A stretch of 64,000 nucleotides of DNA from Bacteroides acidifaciens. GTDB taxonomy: Bacteria > Bacteroidota > Bacteroidia > Bacteroidales > Bacteroidaceae. Below the pieces are notes generated by a model that was given only the letters and a program-made list of their open reading frames with translations, made no database searches and was not told where the DNA came from. Shown piece after piece: positions 1 to 11,998 of the stretch (the first letter of the stretch is position 1; the number at the start of each line of letters is the position of its first letter). The position numbers and the translations under genes were made by a program. Location of the stretch: the NCBI RefSeq assembly GCF_903181435.1, contig NZ_CAEUHO010000004.1, positions 930,001 through 994,000 of the forward strand, written 5' to 3'.

Positions 1-1407
<1,407 letters not shown>

Positions 1408-1456
1408 TTAAATTGTGAGCTAACCGATGTTTTTATTCCTTTTGTTTCGGATATTG

Positions 1457-1464
1457 CAAATGTA
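1457..1464 (-). promoter_or_regulatory. Promoter -7 box upstream of susB
   Basis: TACATTTG on the minus strand fits the Bacteroidota -7 consensus TAnnTTTG, about 65 bp before the susB start. The same box, preceded by the same G/T-G-C-A-A context, lies upstream of susA at 3487-3494. Both leaders also share AACCGATGTT, as expected for two promoters under SusR. I see no strong -33 TTTG, which fits a promoter needing an activator. Confidence 0.55.
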
Positions 1465-1590
1465 GCGACCGTCTGAACTGAGTTTTCCAATTAGAATAAA
1501 AATACAAGTTAGTATAAACTTTATTATTTTGATTTATAGCTAAATAACTGCTTGGGAACTTCGGATAAATATAAGTCGTAGTGAACTTCT

Positions 1591-3555
<1,965 letters not shown>

Positions 3556-3657
3556 TTATTGACAATGAATACATTGCTTGTGAAAAGACTCTGAGAAAAT
3601 ACAAGTAGGAATTAAAATAATTTTGACCGTCTGTTTCATAATCATTACTATATTCAT

Positions 3658-3665
3658 TATATTTG
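3658..3665 (+). promoter_or_regulatory. Promoter -7 box upstream of susR
   Basis: TATATTTG matches TAnnTTTG exactly and ends 22 bp before the susR ATG. A partial -33 element (GTTT, 3633-3636) lies 21 bp upstream. Confidence 0.5.
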
Positions 3666-3687
3666 TGACATCTTTAAAAAGTAACCT

Positions 3688-5283
3688 ATGAGAAATGTAG
3701 CCTATATCTTAGCTTTTCTTTTAGTTTGTCCGACTTTACTGTTTGCGACACAGACGGATGATAATGCGGCAGTCCTTAAAATATTGGATAATATTATAAA
3801 TAAGAAAGAGACTTTTCAGGTTCAGAAAGAGAAAGCTATTGATGCGCTGAAAATGCAGCTCGCTCATTCGGTTGCTCCTGCTGATAAATATCGCTTGTAT
3901 GGTGCTTTGTTCGATGCTTATCTTCATTATCAGGCAGATTCTGCACTTTATTATATAAACAGGAGACAGCAGCTTCTCCCCCAACTGCCCCGTCCGGAAT
4001 TGGCAGATGAGATAATAATTGACCGTGCAACAGTATTGGGAGTGATGGGAATGTATATTGAAGCTATGGAAGAACTGGAGAAAATAAATCCGGAGAAGCT
4101 GGACAAACAAACATTACTATCCTATTATCAGACTTATCGTGCCTGTTATGGTTGGCTTGCAGACTATACCACTAATAAAGAGGAAAAGAAGAAATATCTG
4201 ACAAAGACAGATTTATACAGGGACTCCATCATTGGTATAATGCTGCCCGAAATAAACCGTACGATTGTACTGGCTGAGAAATGTATCGTTACAGGTAAGG
4301 CTGATACAGCTTTGGTGATGCTCAGCGACGCGTTGAAGGACGCGGTTGACGAACGTCAGAAAGTCTATATCTACTATACGCTGTCTGAAGCATATGGCAT
4401 GAAAGGCGATACGGAAAAAGAAGTATATTATCTGATATTGACAGCTATTGCCGATTTGGAATCTTCGGTCAGGGAATATGCTTCATTGCAGAAGCTGGCA
4501 CACTTGATGTATGAACTGGGTGATGTAGACCGCGCTTACAAATATCTGAGCTGTTCGATGGAAGACGCCGTAGCTTGCAATGCCCGCCTGCGTTTTATTG
4601 AGGTGACGGAATTCTTTCCTATTATCGACAAGGCTTATAAACTGAAGGAAGAAAAAGAACGTGCGGTTTCACAGGCAATGCTTGTCAGCGTTAGTCTGCT
4701 GTCTTTCTTTCTCCTTATTGCCGTTTTCTATTTGTATCGTTGGATGAAGAAACTGTCTGCCATGCGGCGTGACTTAAGCTTGGCGAACAAACAAATGCAG
4801 GCAGTAAACAAAGAACTGGAACAGACGGGGAAAATTAAAGAAGTGTATATCGCCCGCTATCTGGATAGATGTGTCAACTATCTGGATAAGTTGGAAACTT
4901 ACCGTCGTTCATTGGCGAAGCTGGCTATGGCGTCACGTATCGAGGACCTGTTCAAAGCCATCAAGTCCGAGCAGTTCATCCGTGACGAGCGGAATGAATT
5001 CTATAATGAGTTTGATAAGTCTTTCCTGAAACTGTTCCCGAACTTTATTACCGCCTTTAATGAACTGCTGGTAGAAGAGGGGCGCATATACCCGAAATCC
5101 GACGAACTGCTGACAACGGAACTCCGCATTTTTGCCCTTATTCGCCTGGGAGTGGTAGATAGTAACAAGATAGCCCATTTCCTGGGCTACTCTTTGGCGA
5201 CTATCTATAATTATCGTAGCCGGATGCGTAACAAGGCTGCCGGTGATAAGGACAGGTTTGAGCAAGATGTGATGAATTTGTAA
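3688..5283 (+). CDS. susR: SusR-like membrane-spanning starch regulator
   Basis: Transcriptional activator of the sus genes that senses maltose or larger starch fragments. The 531-residue protein has an N-terminal signal/anchor (residues 1-20), a long helical periplasmic region with TPR-like pairs, one strong transmembrane helix near residues 332-352 ([19 protein letters not shown]), a coiled-coil linker, and a C-terminal cytoplasmic domain ending in a helix-turn-helix-like segment ([20 protein letters not shown], then [10 protein letters not shown]). This one-protein layout and its place divergent from susA match SusR (DUF6377-type family). Another sensor of the same family is conceivable, but context makes SusR by far the best call. 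Maltose sensing is known for the family, not shown here. Confidence 0.9.
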   Translation: MRNVAYILAFLLVCPTLLFATQTDDNAAVLKILDNIINKKETFQVQKEKAIDALKMQLAHSVAPADKYRLYGALFDAYLHYQADSALYYINRRQQLLPQLPRPELADEIIIDRATVLGVMGMYIEAMEELEKINPEKLDKQTLLSYYQTYRACYGWLADYTTNKEEKKKYLTKTDLYRDSIIGIMLPEINRTIVLAEKCIVTGKADTALVMLSDALKDAVDERQKVYIYYTLSEAYGMKGDTEKEVYYLILTAIADLESSVREYASLQKLAHLMYELGDVDRAYKYLSCSMEDAVACNARLRFIEVTEFFPIIDKAYKLKEEKERAVSQAMLVSVSLLSFFLLIAVFYLYRWMKKLSAMRRDLSLANKQMQAVNKELEQTGKIKEVYIARYLDRCVNYLDKLETYRRSLAKLAMASRIEDLFKAIKSEQFIRDERNEFYNEFDKSFLKLFPNFITAFNELLVEEGRIYPKSDELLTTELRIFALIRLGVVDSNKIAHFLGYSLATIYNYRSRMRNKAAGDKDRFEQDVMNL

Positions 5284-5316
5284 TATGGTATCCGGATAAT
5301 TTCTTCTTTTTTTTCC

Positions 5317-5324
5317 TACTTTTG
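5317..5324 (+). promoter_or_regulatory. Promoter -7 box of the alkaline phosphatase gene
   Basis: TACTTTTG fits TAnnTTTG, 34 bp before the ATG at 5359 and 34 bp after the susR stop, so the phosphatase is probably its own transcription unit. Upstream is T-rich without a clear TTTG. Confidence 0.45.
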
Positions 5325-5358
5325 TAGACGACTAATCTAATAATAAACTTACTAAAAA

Positions 5359-6759
5359 ATGAAAAAGTTAATCTACACACTGTTCTTTGTCCTTATCTCC
5401 GTTGTTGCAAACGGTCAGGCAAAGTACGTATTCTATTTCATCGGGGATGGGATGGGAGTGAACCAAGTGAATGGTACGGAGATGTATCAAGCCGAACTTC
5501 AAAACGGACGTATTGGCGTTGAGCCTTTATTATTCACTCAATTCCCGGTCGCTACCATGGCAACTACTTTCTCTGCGACAAATTCAGTAACCGACTCTGC
5601 CGCTGCAGGCACTGCGTTGGCTACGGGGCAGAAAACGTATAATCATGCTATTTCTGTAGGAGAAGATAAGAATGCGATTCAGACAGTAGCCGAAAAAGCG
5701 AAGAAAGCCGGCAAGAAAGTAGGTGTCACTACTTCTGTCAGTGTAGACCATGCCACTCCAGCCGCATTTTACGCACACCAACCGGATCGTGGTATGAATT
5801 ATGAAATAGCCCTTGACTTGCCGAAGGCTAATTTTGACTTCTATGCAGGCGGTGGTTTCCTGAAACCGAATACCTCTTTTGACAAGAAGGAGGCTCCGAG
5901 TATTTTCCCTATTTTTGAAGAAGCAGGATATACAGTGGCGCGTGGTTACAATGACTATAAAGCGAAAGCCGGCAAAGCTGACAAAATGATTCTTATCCAG
6001 GAAGAAGGAGCAAATCCGTCCTGCCTGCCTTATGCCATTGACCGCAAAGAGGGTGATTTGACATTGGCACAGATTACCGAAAGCGCTATCGACTTTCTGA
6101 CGAAAGGTAAGAATAAAGGTTTCTTCCTGATGGTAGAAGGTGGAAAGATAGACTGGGCTTGCCATGCTAATGACGTCGCTACTGTATTCAATGAAGTGAA
6201 AGATATGGACGATGCTGTTAAGGTAGCTTACGAATTCTATAAGAAGCACCCGAAAGAAACTTTAATTGTTGTCACTGCCGACCATGAAACAGGTGGTATC
6301 GTACTTGGTACAGGAAAGTATGCGTTGAACCTGAAAGCATTGCAATATCAGAAACATTCTGCTGACGGACTTTCGCAACGTATCAGCGAATTGAGAAAAT
6401 CAAAAGGCAATAAAGTGACTTGGGAAGACATGAAAACATTCCTTGGTGAGGAAATGGGCTTCTGGAAACAATTTCCTATCTCTTGGGAGCAGGAAAAGAA
6501 ATTGCGTGATGAGTTTGAAAAGTCATTCGTGAAGAACAAGGTGGTATTTGCTGAAAGCATGTACTCAAAGAGCGAACCAATGGCTGCATGTGCCAAAGAG
6601 GTGATGGATGAAATATCTATGGTCGGCTGGGTAAGCGGCGGACACTCTGCAGGTTTTGTTCCGGTATTCGCTATCGGAGCCGGTTCTCACTTGTTCGGTG
6701 AAAAGATAGACAATACTGAAATTCCGAAGAGAATTGCCAAAGCGGCAGGATACAAATAA
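5359..6759 (+). CDS. Alkaline phosphatase family phosphomonoesterase, secreted
   Basis: Metal-dependent phosphomonoesterase, probably periplasmic, freeing phosphate from phosphate esters. A signal peptide (residues 1-19, ending VVANGQA) precedes the alkaline phosphatase fold. Signature elements are FYFIGDGMGVNQVN (first metal Asp), SVTDSAAAGTALATG (nucleophile Ser in D-S-A), SVSVDHATPAAFYAH, GGKIDWACHAND, VVTADHETGG (metal-binding D-H-E), and a late GGHSAGFVPVFAIG with the last metal His. At 466 residues it has normal length and all expected metal ligands seem present. It follows susR but has its own promoter-like box and faces efp across a two-way terminator, so no functional link to starch is implied. 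Confidence 0.92.
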   Translation: MKKLIYTLFFVLISVVANGQAKYVFYFIGDGMGVNQVNGTEMYQAELQNGRIGVEPLLFTQFPVATMATTFSATNSVTDSAAAGTALATGQKTYNHAISVGEDKNAIQTVAEKAKKAGKKVGVTTSVSVDHATPAAFYAHQPDRGMNYEIALDLPKANFDFYAGGGFLKPNTSFDKKEAPSIFPIFEEAGYTVARGYNDYKAKAGKADKMILIQEEGANPSCLPYAIDRKEGDLTLAQITESAIDFLTKGKNKGFFLMVEGGKIDWACHANDVATVFNEVKDMDDAVKVAYEFYKKHPKETLIVVTADHETGGIVLGTGKYALNLKALQYQKHSADGLSQRISELRKSKGNKVTWEDMKTFLGEEMGFWKQFPISWEQEKKLRDEFEKSFVKNKVVFAESMYSKSEPMAACAKEVMDEISMVGWVSGGHSAGFVPVFAIGAGSHLFGEKIDNTEIPKRIAKAAGYK

Positions 6760-6780
6760 AAATAGAACCGTATGTATATA

Positions 6781-6817
6781 AAAATAGCCGGAAGTCCAAT
6801 GACTCCCGGCTATTTTT
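6781..6817. terminator. Two-way terminator between alkaline phosphatase and efp
   Basis: Arms AAAATAGCCGG (6781-6791) and CCGGCTATTTT (6806-6816) are perfect complements, with a further AGTC/GACT pair inside. A-rich and T-rich flanks let it work in both directions between convergent genes. Confidence 0.85.
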
Positions 6818-6832
6818 ATATGTTCTTGTAAA

Positions 6833-7399
6833 TTATGCTTTCACGCGTCCTACGTAAGAACCGTCGCGAGTATCAATTTCGATTGTTTCGCCTTCGCTGA
6901 TGAACAACGGAACACGAACAGTTGCGCCTGATTCTACAGTGGCAGGTTTCAAAGTGTTAGTAGCTGTATCACCTTTCATTCCCGGTTCTGTATAAGTAAC
7001 TTTCATTTGAACCTTGATTGGCATATCAGCGTAAAGTACAGTTTCGGTAGAAGCATCGGAAACAACGTCCAATACAGCGCCTTCAAGCAAGAAGTCAACA
7101 CCGTTGATTAAGTCATGAGCGATTGGGTGTTGGTCAAAAGTTTCCTGGTTCATGAAGATATAATCTTCTCCCTCTTTATATAAGAACTGGTAAGGACGAC
7201 GTTCTACACGTACATCTTCCAGTTTTTCACCGATGTTGAAACGGCGTTCGAGAACGTATCCACTTACTACATCTTTCAGTTTAGTACGCATGAAAGTATT
7301 ACCTTTACCTGGTTTTACATGCAGGAATTCAATACAGAAATAGAGCTTTCCGTCCATACGGATACAAGTTCCGTTTTTGATGTCTTGAGCATTAATCAT
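6833..7399 (-). CDS. efp: Translation elongation factor P
   Basis: Binds the ribosome between the P and E sites and relieves stalling at polyproline stretches. The 188-residue length and three-domain OB-fold architecture are normal. The N-terminal KOW-like domain carries the loop KPGKGNTF with the tip Lys that is modified in some bacteria; the C-terminal domain has the conserved TVRVPLFISEGE and IDTRDGSYVGRVKA. No epmA/epmB-type modification gene is in the window. It is divergent from rpmH with a near-perfect promoter of its own and ends at the two-way terminator shared with the phosphatase gene. Confidence 0.97.
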   Translation of the reverse strand: MINAQDIKNGTCIRMDGKLYFCIEFLHVKPGKGNTFMRTKLKDVVSGYVLERRFNIGEKLEDVRVERRPYQFLYKEGEDYIFMNQETFDQHPIAHDLINGVDFLLEGAVLDVVSDASTETVLYADMPIKVQMKVTYTEPGMKGDTATNTLKPATVESGATVRVPLFISEGETIEIDTRDGSYVGRVKA

Positions 7400-7457
7400 A
7401 CTGCTATTCTTCTTAATATATTATTGTTATTTAATTGTTTTCGTAGGAATTCGGGTG

Positions 7458-7489
7458 CAAAAGTAATCTAAATCGGTAAAAAACACAAA
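7458..7489 (-). promoter_or_regulatory. efp promoter (TTTG-N20-TACTTTTG)
   Basis: On the minus strand, TTTG (7486-7489) and TACTTTTG (7458-7465) are 20 bp apart, exactly the Bacteroidota primary-sigma consensus. It is a local standard for judging the weaker promoter calls. Confidence 0.8.
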
Positions 7490-7516
7490 AACTTTTGAGC
7501 AAAAATGAGTTATCTC

Positions 7517-7547
7517 TTGGTTAATTTAAAAAAAGTGCCTATTTTTG
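7517..7547 (+). promoter_or_regulatory. rpmH promoter (TTG-N20-TATTTTTG)
   Basis: TTG (7517-7519) and TATTTTTG (7540-7547) are 20 bp apart, 44 bp before the rpmH start. With the efp promoter it shows that this genome tolerates a three-base -33 element, as also seen in the CRISPR repeat. Confidence 0.75.
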
Positions 7548-7591
7548 CAGCCCGATTACGTAGAATAATAACATAAAAACAAGATACAGTA

Positions 7592-7753
7592 ATGAAAAGA
7601 ACATTTCAACCCTCTAACAGAAAGAGAAAGAACAAACACGGTTTCCGTGAAAGAATGGCATCTGCTAATGGTCGTAGAGTATTAGCTGCCCGCCGTGCAA
7701 AAGGCAGAAAGAAACTGACTGTTTCTGATGAGTACAACGGACAAAAGTGGTAA
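7592..7753 (+). CDS. rpmH: 50S ribosomal protein L34
   Basis: Small basic protein of the large ribosomal subunit. The 53-residue product starts [18 protein letters not shown] and contains [20 protein letters not shown], the full L34 signature; the C-terminal tail ending YNGQKW is typical of Bacteroidota. The gene sits alone between its own promoter and a strong terminator, not next to dnaA/rnpA as in many other phyla. Confidence 0.97.
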   Translation: MKRTFQPSNRKRKNKHGFRERMASANGRRVLAARRAKGRKKLTVSDEYNGQKW

Positions 7754-7773
7754 TCACTTGCCATCAAGGAAAT

Positions 7774-7807
7774 AAAAAAGGCGGAGAATATGCTCTCCGC
7801 CTTTTTT
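7774..7807 (+). terminator. Intrinsic terminator of rpmH
   Basis: Stem GGCGGAGA (7780-7787) with TCTCCGCC (7794-7801), six-base loop, preceded by six A and followed by six T. It begins 20 bp after the rpmH stop. Confidence 0.92.
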
Positions 7808-7921
7808 ATTTCCTTGATTTCTTGAGAAATAGAATGTTAAAAAGCATGGTTGTTGGCTCTTGTTTTCATTTTTTGTCTTTCTTTGTAGCCGGATATAGAA
7901 AAACAGAAGCAAACATACACG

Positions 7922-8040
7922 ATGGAAGAATATGTACGGGACCGAAAAAACCGCATAATCATATAAGGTTGTTGAAATCTATAAGAGTGGGGATTATAGT
8001 TGCAGCAATTCTGGCGATGATTAGTGTCCTTGCGTCGTAG
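7922..8040 (+). other. Possible small membrane-protein ORF, split by a frameshift at an A-run
   Basis: The 361-bp gap between rpmH and the PASTA gene holds the rpmH terminator, this candidate and a promoter. From ATG 7922 the frame reads MEEYVRDRKNRIII and stops. The -1 frame, entered at the heptamer AAAAAAC (7945-7951), continues to a stop at 8040 and ends in a strong transmembrane-like segment (VGIIVAAILAMISVLAS). A -1 shift gives a 39-residue protein with a charged head and one membrane helix. It could be a decayed gene, programmed frameshifting, a sequence error, or chance. No function is recognised. Confidence 0.25.
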
Positions 8041-8090
8041 TTGAGGATATTTTTCATCGCCTACTTTTTAAAAGTTCAACTATTTTGTAG

Positions 8091-8098
8091 TATCTTTG
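8091..8098 (+). promoter_or_regulatory. Promoter -7 box of the PASTA-rluD-ddl operon
   Basis: TATCTTTG, a perfect TAnnTTTG box, ends 16 bp before the first ATG of the PASTA gene, implying a very short leader. The -33 region is T-rich without a clean TTTG. Confidence 0.55.
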
Positions 8099-8114
8099 GC
8101 GCATATTAACAGCA

Positions 8115-8771
8115 ATGCGTATGACTATTAAGGAATTCTTTTCTTTTAAAACAAATAAATTTTTCTGGTTGAATATTATCGCCATGATTGTGGTGGTGAT
8201 AGTGATGGTATTCGGTGTGTTGAAATGGCTCGATATGCATACACATCATGGTGAGACGGTCATGGTGCCCGATGTGAAAGGCATGACAGTGGAAGAAGCT
8301 ACAAATATGTTCCGTAATCATGGGCTGGTATGTGTGATTTCCGACACCAAATATGTCAAGGATAAAGCCGCTGGTATCGTTCTTGATTTGAAGCCGGGAG
8401 TGGGAGAAAAAGTAAAAGAAGGCCGTACTGTATATCTGACAGTCAATACCCAGGATATTCCTTTGCGTGCCATTCCTGATGTGGCAGATAACAGTTCCCT
8501 TCGACAAGCAGAAGCGAAGTTGCAGAGTGCCGGCTTCAAACTGACTGAAGTTCAGTTGATAGATGGTGAGAAAGATTGGGTGTATGGTGTGAAATATCAG
8601 GGACGCCAGTTGACGGCAGGGGAAAAAATTCCCGTAGGTTCTGCCCTCACGCTAATGGTAGGAAATGGGGCAGGCGATATGCTGGAAGACGATGCTACTG
8701 ATACCGGTATGGATACGGAAAAACCTGTGGCATCAGACGCGTCACCTGCTCAGGAAGACAGTTGGTTTTAA
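8115..8771 (+). CDS. Single-pass membrane protein with PASTA domains
   Basis: Membrane-anchored protein with extracytoplasmic PASTA repeats, modules that in other proteins bind peptidoglycan fragments. A cytoplasmic N-terminus and one transmembrane helix (residues about 16-38, rich in Ile/Val/Met) precede two PASTA units: one beginning VMVPDVKGMTVEEATNMF and one beginning AIPDVADNSSLRQAEAKL, followed by a Gly/Asp-rich tail (res 180-218). No kinase domain is present, unlike PrkC/PknB. The ATG at 8121 is an alternative start. It heads an operon with rluD and ddl; ddl makes the peptidoglycan dipeptide, so a cell-wall role is a reasonable inference. Confidence 0.88.
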   Translation: MRMTIKEFFSFKTNKFFWLNIIAMIVVVIVMVFGVLKWLDMHTHHGETVMVPDVKGMTVEEATNMFRNHGLVCVISDTKYVKDKAAGIVLDLKPGVGEKVKEGRTVYLTVNTQDIPLRAIPDVADNSSLRQAEAKLQSAGFKLTEVQLIDGEKDWVYGVKYQGRQLTAGEKIPVGSALTLMVGNGAGDMLEDDATDTGMDTEKPVASDASPAQEDSWF

Positions 8772-8797
8772 TTGATAAATAACAGAAACAGACTCAC

Positions 8798-9871
8798 ATG
8801 ATAGAGGAAGAACTTCCGGACGGACTGGAAAATGACTTGGATGATATAGAACCTGTCGGTGACGAAGCCCAACTTTACGAACACTTCCGTGTGGTTGTAG
8901 ACAAAGGTCAGGCGATGGTCAGAGTCGACAAGTATCTGTTTGAGCGTATTGTCAACGCCTCGCGCAACCGTATCCAGAAAGCTGCTGAAGACGGGTTCGT
9001 TATGGCCAACGGCAAACCGGTGAAAAGCAGCTATAAAGTGAAGCCGTTGGATGTCATCACGGTGATGATGGACCGTCCGCGCTATGAAAATGAAATTATT
9101 CCTGAAGATATTCCCCTTAATATCGTTTATGAAGACCCGTATCTGATGGTCGTGAATAAACCTGCGGGATTGGTAGTGCATCCGGGACACGGAAATTATC
9201 ACGGTACGCTCGTCAATGCCCTTGCCTGGCACATGAAAGATAACCCCGATTATGATGCGAACGATCCGCACGTCGGACTTGTCCACCGGATTGATAAAGA
9301 TACTTCGGGCTTGTTGGTGATTGCCAAAACGCCGGACGCTAAAACAAACCTGGGACTTCAATTCTTTAATAAAACGACCAAACGCAGATATCGCGCTTTG
9401 GTATGGGGAATTGTGGAACAGAATGAAGGGACTATCATCGGTAATATCGCCCGCAATCCGAAAGACAGGATGCAAATGGCGGTGATGTCCGACCCGACGG
9501 TAGGTAAACATGCCGTCACTCATTACCGCGTGTTGGAACGCTTGGGATACGTCACCCTTGTGGAATGTATTTTGGAGACGGGACGCACACATCAGATTCG
9601 TGTCCACATGAAACATATCGGTCATGTGCTGTTCAATGACGAACGCTATGGCGGTCATGAGATACTGAAAGGAACTCATTTTAGTAAATACAAACAGTTT
9701 GTAAATAATTGCTTTGACACTTGTCCCCGACAGGCTTTGCATGCTATGACGTTGGGGTTTGTGCATCCCGTCACAGGCGAGGAAATGCATTTTACTTCCG
9801 AACTTCCGGATGACATGACCCGGCTTATCGAGAAGTGGAGAGGCTATATAAGTAATAGAGAATTAGAATGA
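8798..9871 (+). CDS. rluD: 23S rRNA pseudouridine synthase, RluD family
   Basis: Isomerises uridines to pseudouridines in 23S rRNA. An acidic N-terminus is followed by an S4 RNA-binding domain (about residues 42-105, VRVDKYLFERIVNASRNRIQ) and the RluA-type catalytic domain with the signature VGLVHRIDKDTSGLLVIAK, whose second Asp is the catalytic one. Late motifs ETGRTHQIRVHMKHIGH are also present. Length 357 residues is normal for RluD of Bacteroidota. The stop overlaps the ddl start by 4 bp (translational coupling). The exact target positions cannot be told from sequence alone. Confidence 0.93.
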   Translation: MIEEELPDGLENDLDDIEPVGDEAQLYEHFRVVVDKGQAMVRVDKYLFERIVNASRNRIQKAAEDGFVMANGKPVKSSYKVKPLDVITVMMDRPRYENEIIPEDIPLNIVYEDPYLMVVNKPAGLVVHPGHGNYHGTLVNALAWHMKDNPDYDANDPHVGLVHRIDKDTSGLLVIAKTPDAKTNLGLQFFNKTTKRRYRALVWGIVEQNEGTIIGNIARNPKDRMQMAVMSDPTVGKHAVTHYRVLERLGYVTLVECILETGRTHQIRVHMKHIGHVLFNDERYGGHEILKGTHFSKYKQFVNNCFDTCPRQALHAMTLGFVHPVTGEEMHFTSELPDDMTRLIEKWRGYISNRELE

Positions 9872-10842
9872 AACGCAACATTGCTATCGTGGCAGGGGGA
9901 GATACCTCTGAAATCGTAGTTTCCCTGCGTAGTGCACAGGGCATTTATTCCTTTATAGATAAGGAAAAGTATAATTTGTACATTGTGGAGATGGAAGGTC
10001 GCCGCTGGGAAGTACAATTGCCGGACGGAAACAGGGTTCCGGTGGACAGAAATGATTTTAGTTTTACGAACGGGACAGAGAAGGTGGTGTTCGATTTTGC
10101 TTATATCACCATTCATGGCACACCGGGCGAGGACGGTCGCCTGCAAGGTTATTTCGACATGATGCGTATTCCGTATTCCTGCTGTGGAGTATTGGCTGCT
10201 GCCATTACCTATGACAAATTTGCCTGCAACCAGTATCTGAAAGCTTTTGGCGTACGCATTGCCGAATCATTACTGTTGCGTCAGGGGCAATCGATTTCCG
10301 ATGAGGATGTCATTGAAAAGATTGGTTTGCCTTGCTTCATTAAGCCCAGCCTGGGTGGTTCGAGTTTCGGCGTTACAAAAGTAAAAACGAAAGAACAAAT
10401 CCAACCCGCCATTGTTAAGGCTTTCGGAGAAGCGGAAGAAGTGCTTGTCGAAGCATTTATGGAAGGAACAGAGCTGACTTGCGGTTGCTATAAGACCAAA
10501 GAGAAGTCGGTAGTTTTCCCGCCTACGGAAGTGGTGACGCACAATGAGTTTTTTGATTACGATGCAAAATATAATGGTCAGGTAGATGAAATCACTCCCG
10601 CACGCATTTCGGACGAACTGACCGGGCGTGTGCAGATGCTGACTTCGGCTATCTATGACATATTGGGTTGCTCCGGCATTATCCGTGTGGATTATATCGT
10701 GACCGCCGGTGAAAAGCTTAACCTTCTCGAAGTGAATACTACTCCGGGAATGACTGCTACCAGCTTTATTCCCCAGCAAGTGCGTGCAGCCGGTCTGGAT
10801 ATAAAGGATGTGATGACTGATATAATAGAAAACAAATTTTAA
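9868..10842 (+). CDS. ddl: D-alanine--D-alanine ligase
   Basis: ATP-grasp enzyme joining two D-Ala for peptidoglycan precursor synthesis in the cytoplasm. The 324-residue protein shows IAIVAGGDTSEIVVSLRSAQ (N-terminal substrate loop), HGTPGEDGRLQGYFDMM, a central ATP-grasp lid with CFIKPSLGGSSFGVTKVK, and the C-terminal metal/substrate site RVDYIVT with LLEVNTTPGMTATSFIPQQ. The 4-bp overlap with rluD and the 7-bp gap to the acyltransferase gene place it inside one operon. The residue that would tell D-Ala-D-Ala from D-Ala-D-Lac ligases was not assessed; context is ordinary housekeeping. Confidence 0.96.
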   Translation: MKRNIAIVAGGDTSEIVVSLRSAQGIYSFIDKEKYNLYIVEMEGRRWEVQLPDGNRVPVDRNDFSFTNGTEKVVFDFAYITIHGTPGEDGRLQGYFDMMRIPYSCCGVLAAAITYDKFACNQYLKAFGVRIAESLLLRQGQSISDEDVIEKIGLPCFIKPSLGGSSFGVTKVKTKEQIQPAIVKAFGEAEEVLVEAFMEGTELTCGCYKTKEKSVVFPPTEVVTHNEFFDYDAKYNGQVDEITPARISDELTGRVQMLTSAIYDILGCSGIIRVDYIVTAGEKLNLLEVNTTPGMTATSFIPQQVRAAGLDIKDVMTDIIENKF

Positions 10843-10849
10843 TCACGTT

Positions 10850-11998
10850 ATGGACCTGACAGAATTTAATGAGATTCGCCCTTATAATGATGAGGAACTT
10901 CCTCAGATCTTTGAGGAACTGATTGCTGACCCGGCTTTTCAGAAAGCTGCCACCGGAGCTATCCCGAACGTTCCATTCGAACTTCTGGCGCAGAAAATGC
11001 GTGCTTGCAAGACTAAACTTGATTTTCAGGAAGCATTCTGTTATGGTATCTTGTGGAAGATAGCGGCGGACCATACTGACGGATTGACATTGGACCATGC
11101 CGCTATACCGGATAAAAGCAAAGCCTATACGTACATATCAAATCACAGGGATATCATTCTTGATTCGGGCTTTCTTTCCATTCTGCTGATTGACCAGGGG
11201 ATGGATACCGTCGAGATTGCGATTGGTGACAACCTGCTGATCTATCCTTGGATAAAGAAACTGGTTCGTGTCAACAAATCCTTTATAGTACAGCGGGCAT
11301 TGACCATGCGTCAGATGCTTGAATCTTCGGCACGAATGTCCCGTTATATGCATTACACCATTTCGCAGAAAAAACAGTCCATCTGGATTGCGCAGCGTGA
11401 AGGACGCGCGAAAGACTCCAACGACCGTACGCAGGACAGTGTCTTGAAAATGTTGGCAATGGGTGGCGAAGGCGATTTGGTAGAGCGTCTGATGGAAATG
11501 AATATCGCTCCGCTTGCCATTTCATACGAGTATGACCCTTGCGACTTTTTGAAAGCGCAGGAGTTTCAATTGAAAAGGGATGTAGAGGGATACAAGAAAA
11601 CCACTCAGGACGATTTGATTAATATGCAGACCGGACTTTTCGGCTATAAAGGCAGAGTGCACTTCCAGCTTGCTCCCTGTATCAATGATGAATTGCAATG
11701 TTTGGACCGTTCATTGCCGAAACCGGAGCTGTTTGCCCGCATTTCTTCATGCATCGACCGCAGGATTCATCGTAACTACCGTATGTATCCGGGCAATTAT
11801 GTTGCATACGACTGGCTGAATGGCACGACGGAATTTGCGTCCAACTATACCGGGGAAGAAAAACAACAGTTTATAAACTATATCGAGCAACAATTGGGCA
11901 AGATAAATATTCCGAATAAAGATGAAGAATTTTTGCGTGAGAAATTGTTGTTAATGTATTCCAATCCGTTAGTCAATTATTTAGCTGCTTGCCGATGA
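10850..11998 (+). CDS. PlsB/PlsC-like acyltransferase, probably phospholipid or lipid-A related
   Basis: Predicted membrane-associated acyltransferase moving a fatty acyl group to a glycerolipid-type acceptor. The core resembles the glycerolipid acyltransferase fold: YISNHRDIILDSGFLSILL corresponds to motif I (N-H-x-x-x-x-D region) and IWIAQREGRAKDSNDRTQ to motif III (E-G-x-R). The spacing in motif I is H-x5-D if the last Asp is counted, one more than the classical H-x4-D. A C-terminal region of about 150 residues follows the core. It lies 7 bp after ddl and overlaps the NigD-like gene by the ATGA pattern. The acceptor is unknown. Confidence 0.7.
   Translation: MDLTEFNEIRPYNDEELPQIFEELIADPAFQKAATGAIPNVPFELLAQKMRACKTKLDFQEAFCYGILWKIAADHTDGLTLDHAAIPDKSKAYTYISNHRDIILDSGFLSILLIDQGMDTVEIAIGDNLLIYPWIKKLVRVNKSFIVQRALTMRQMLESSARMSRYMHYTISQKKQSIWIAQREGRAKDSNDRTQDSVLKMLAMGGEGDLVERLMEMNIAPLAISYEYDPCDFLKAQEFQLKRDVEGYKKTTQDDLINMQTGLFGYKGRVHFQLAPCINDELQCLDRSLPKPELFARISSCIDRRIHRNYRMYPGNYVAYDWLNGTTEFASNYTGEEKQQFINYIEQQLGKINIPNKDEEFLREKLLLMYSNPLVNYLAACR

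Noticed and set aside
8768..9790. Long minus-strand frame (340 codons) opposite rluD
   Set aside because: It is rich in His, Arg and Phe as expected from the reverse of a coding strand; rluD has full family motifs on the other strand.
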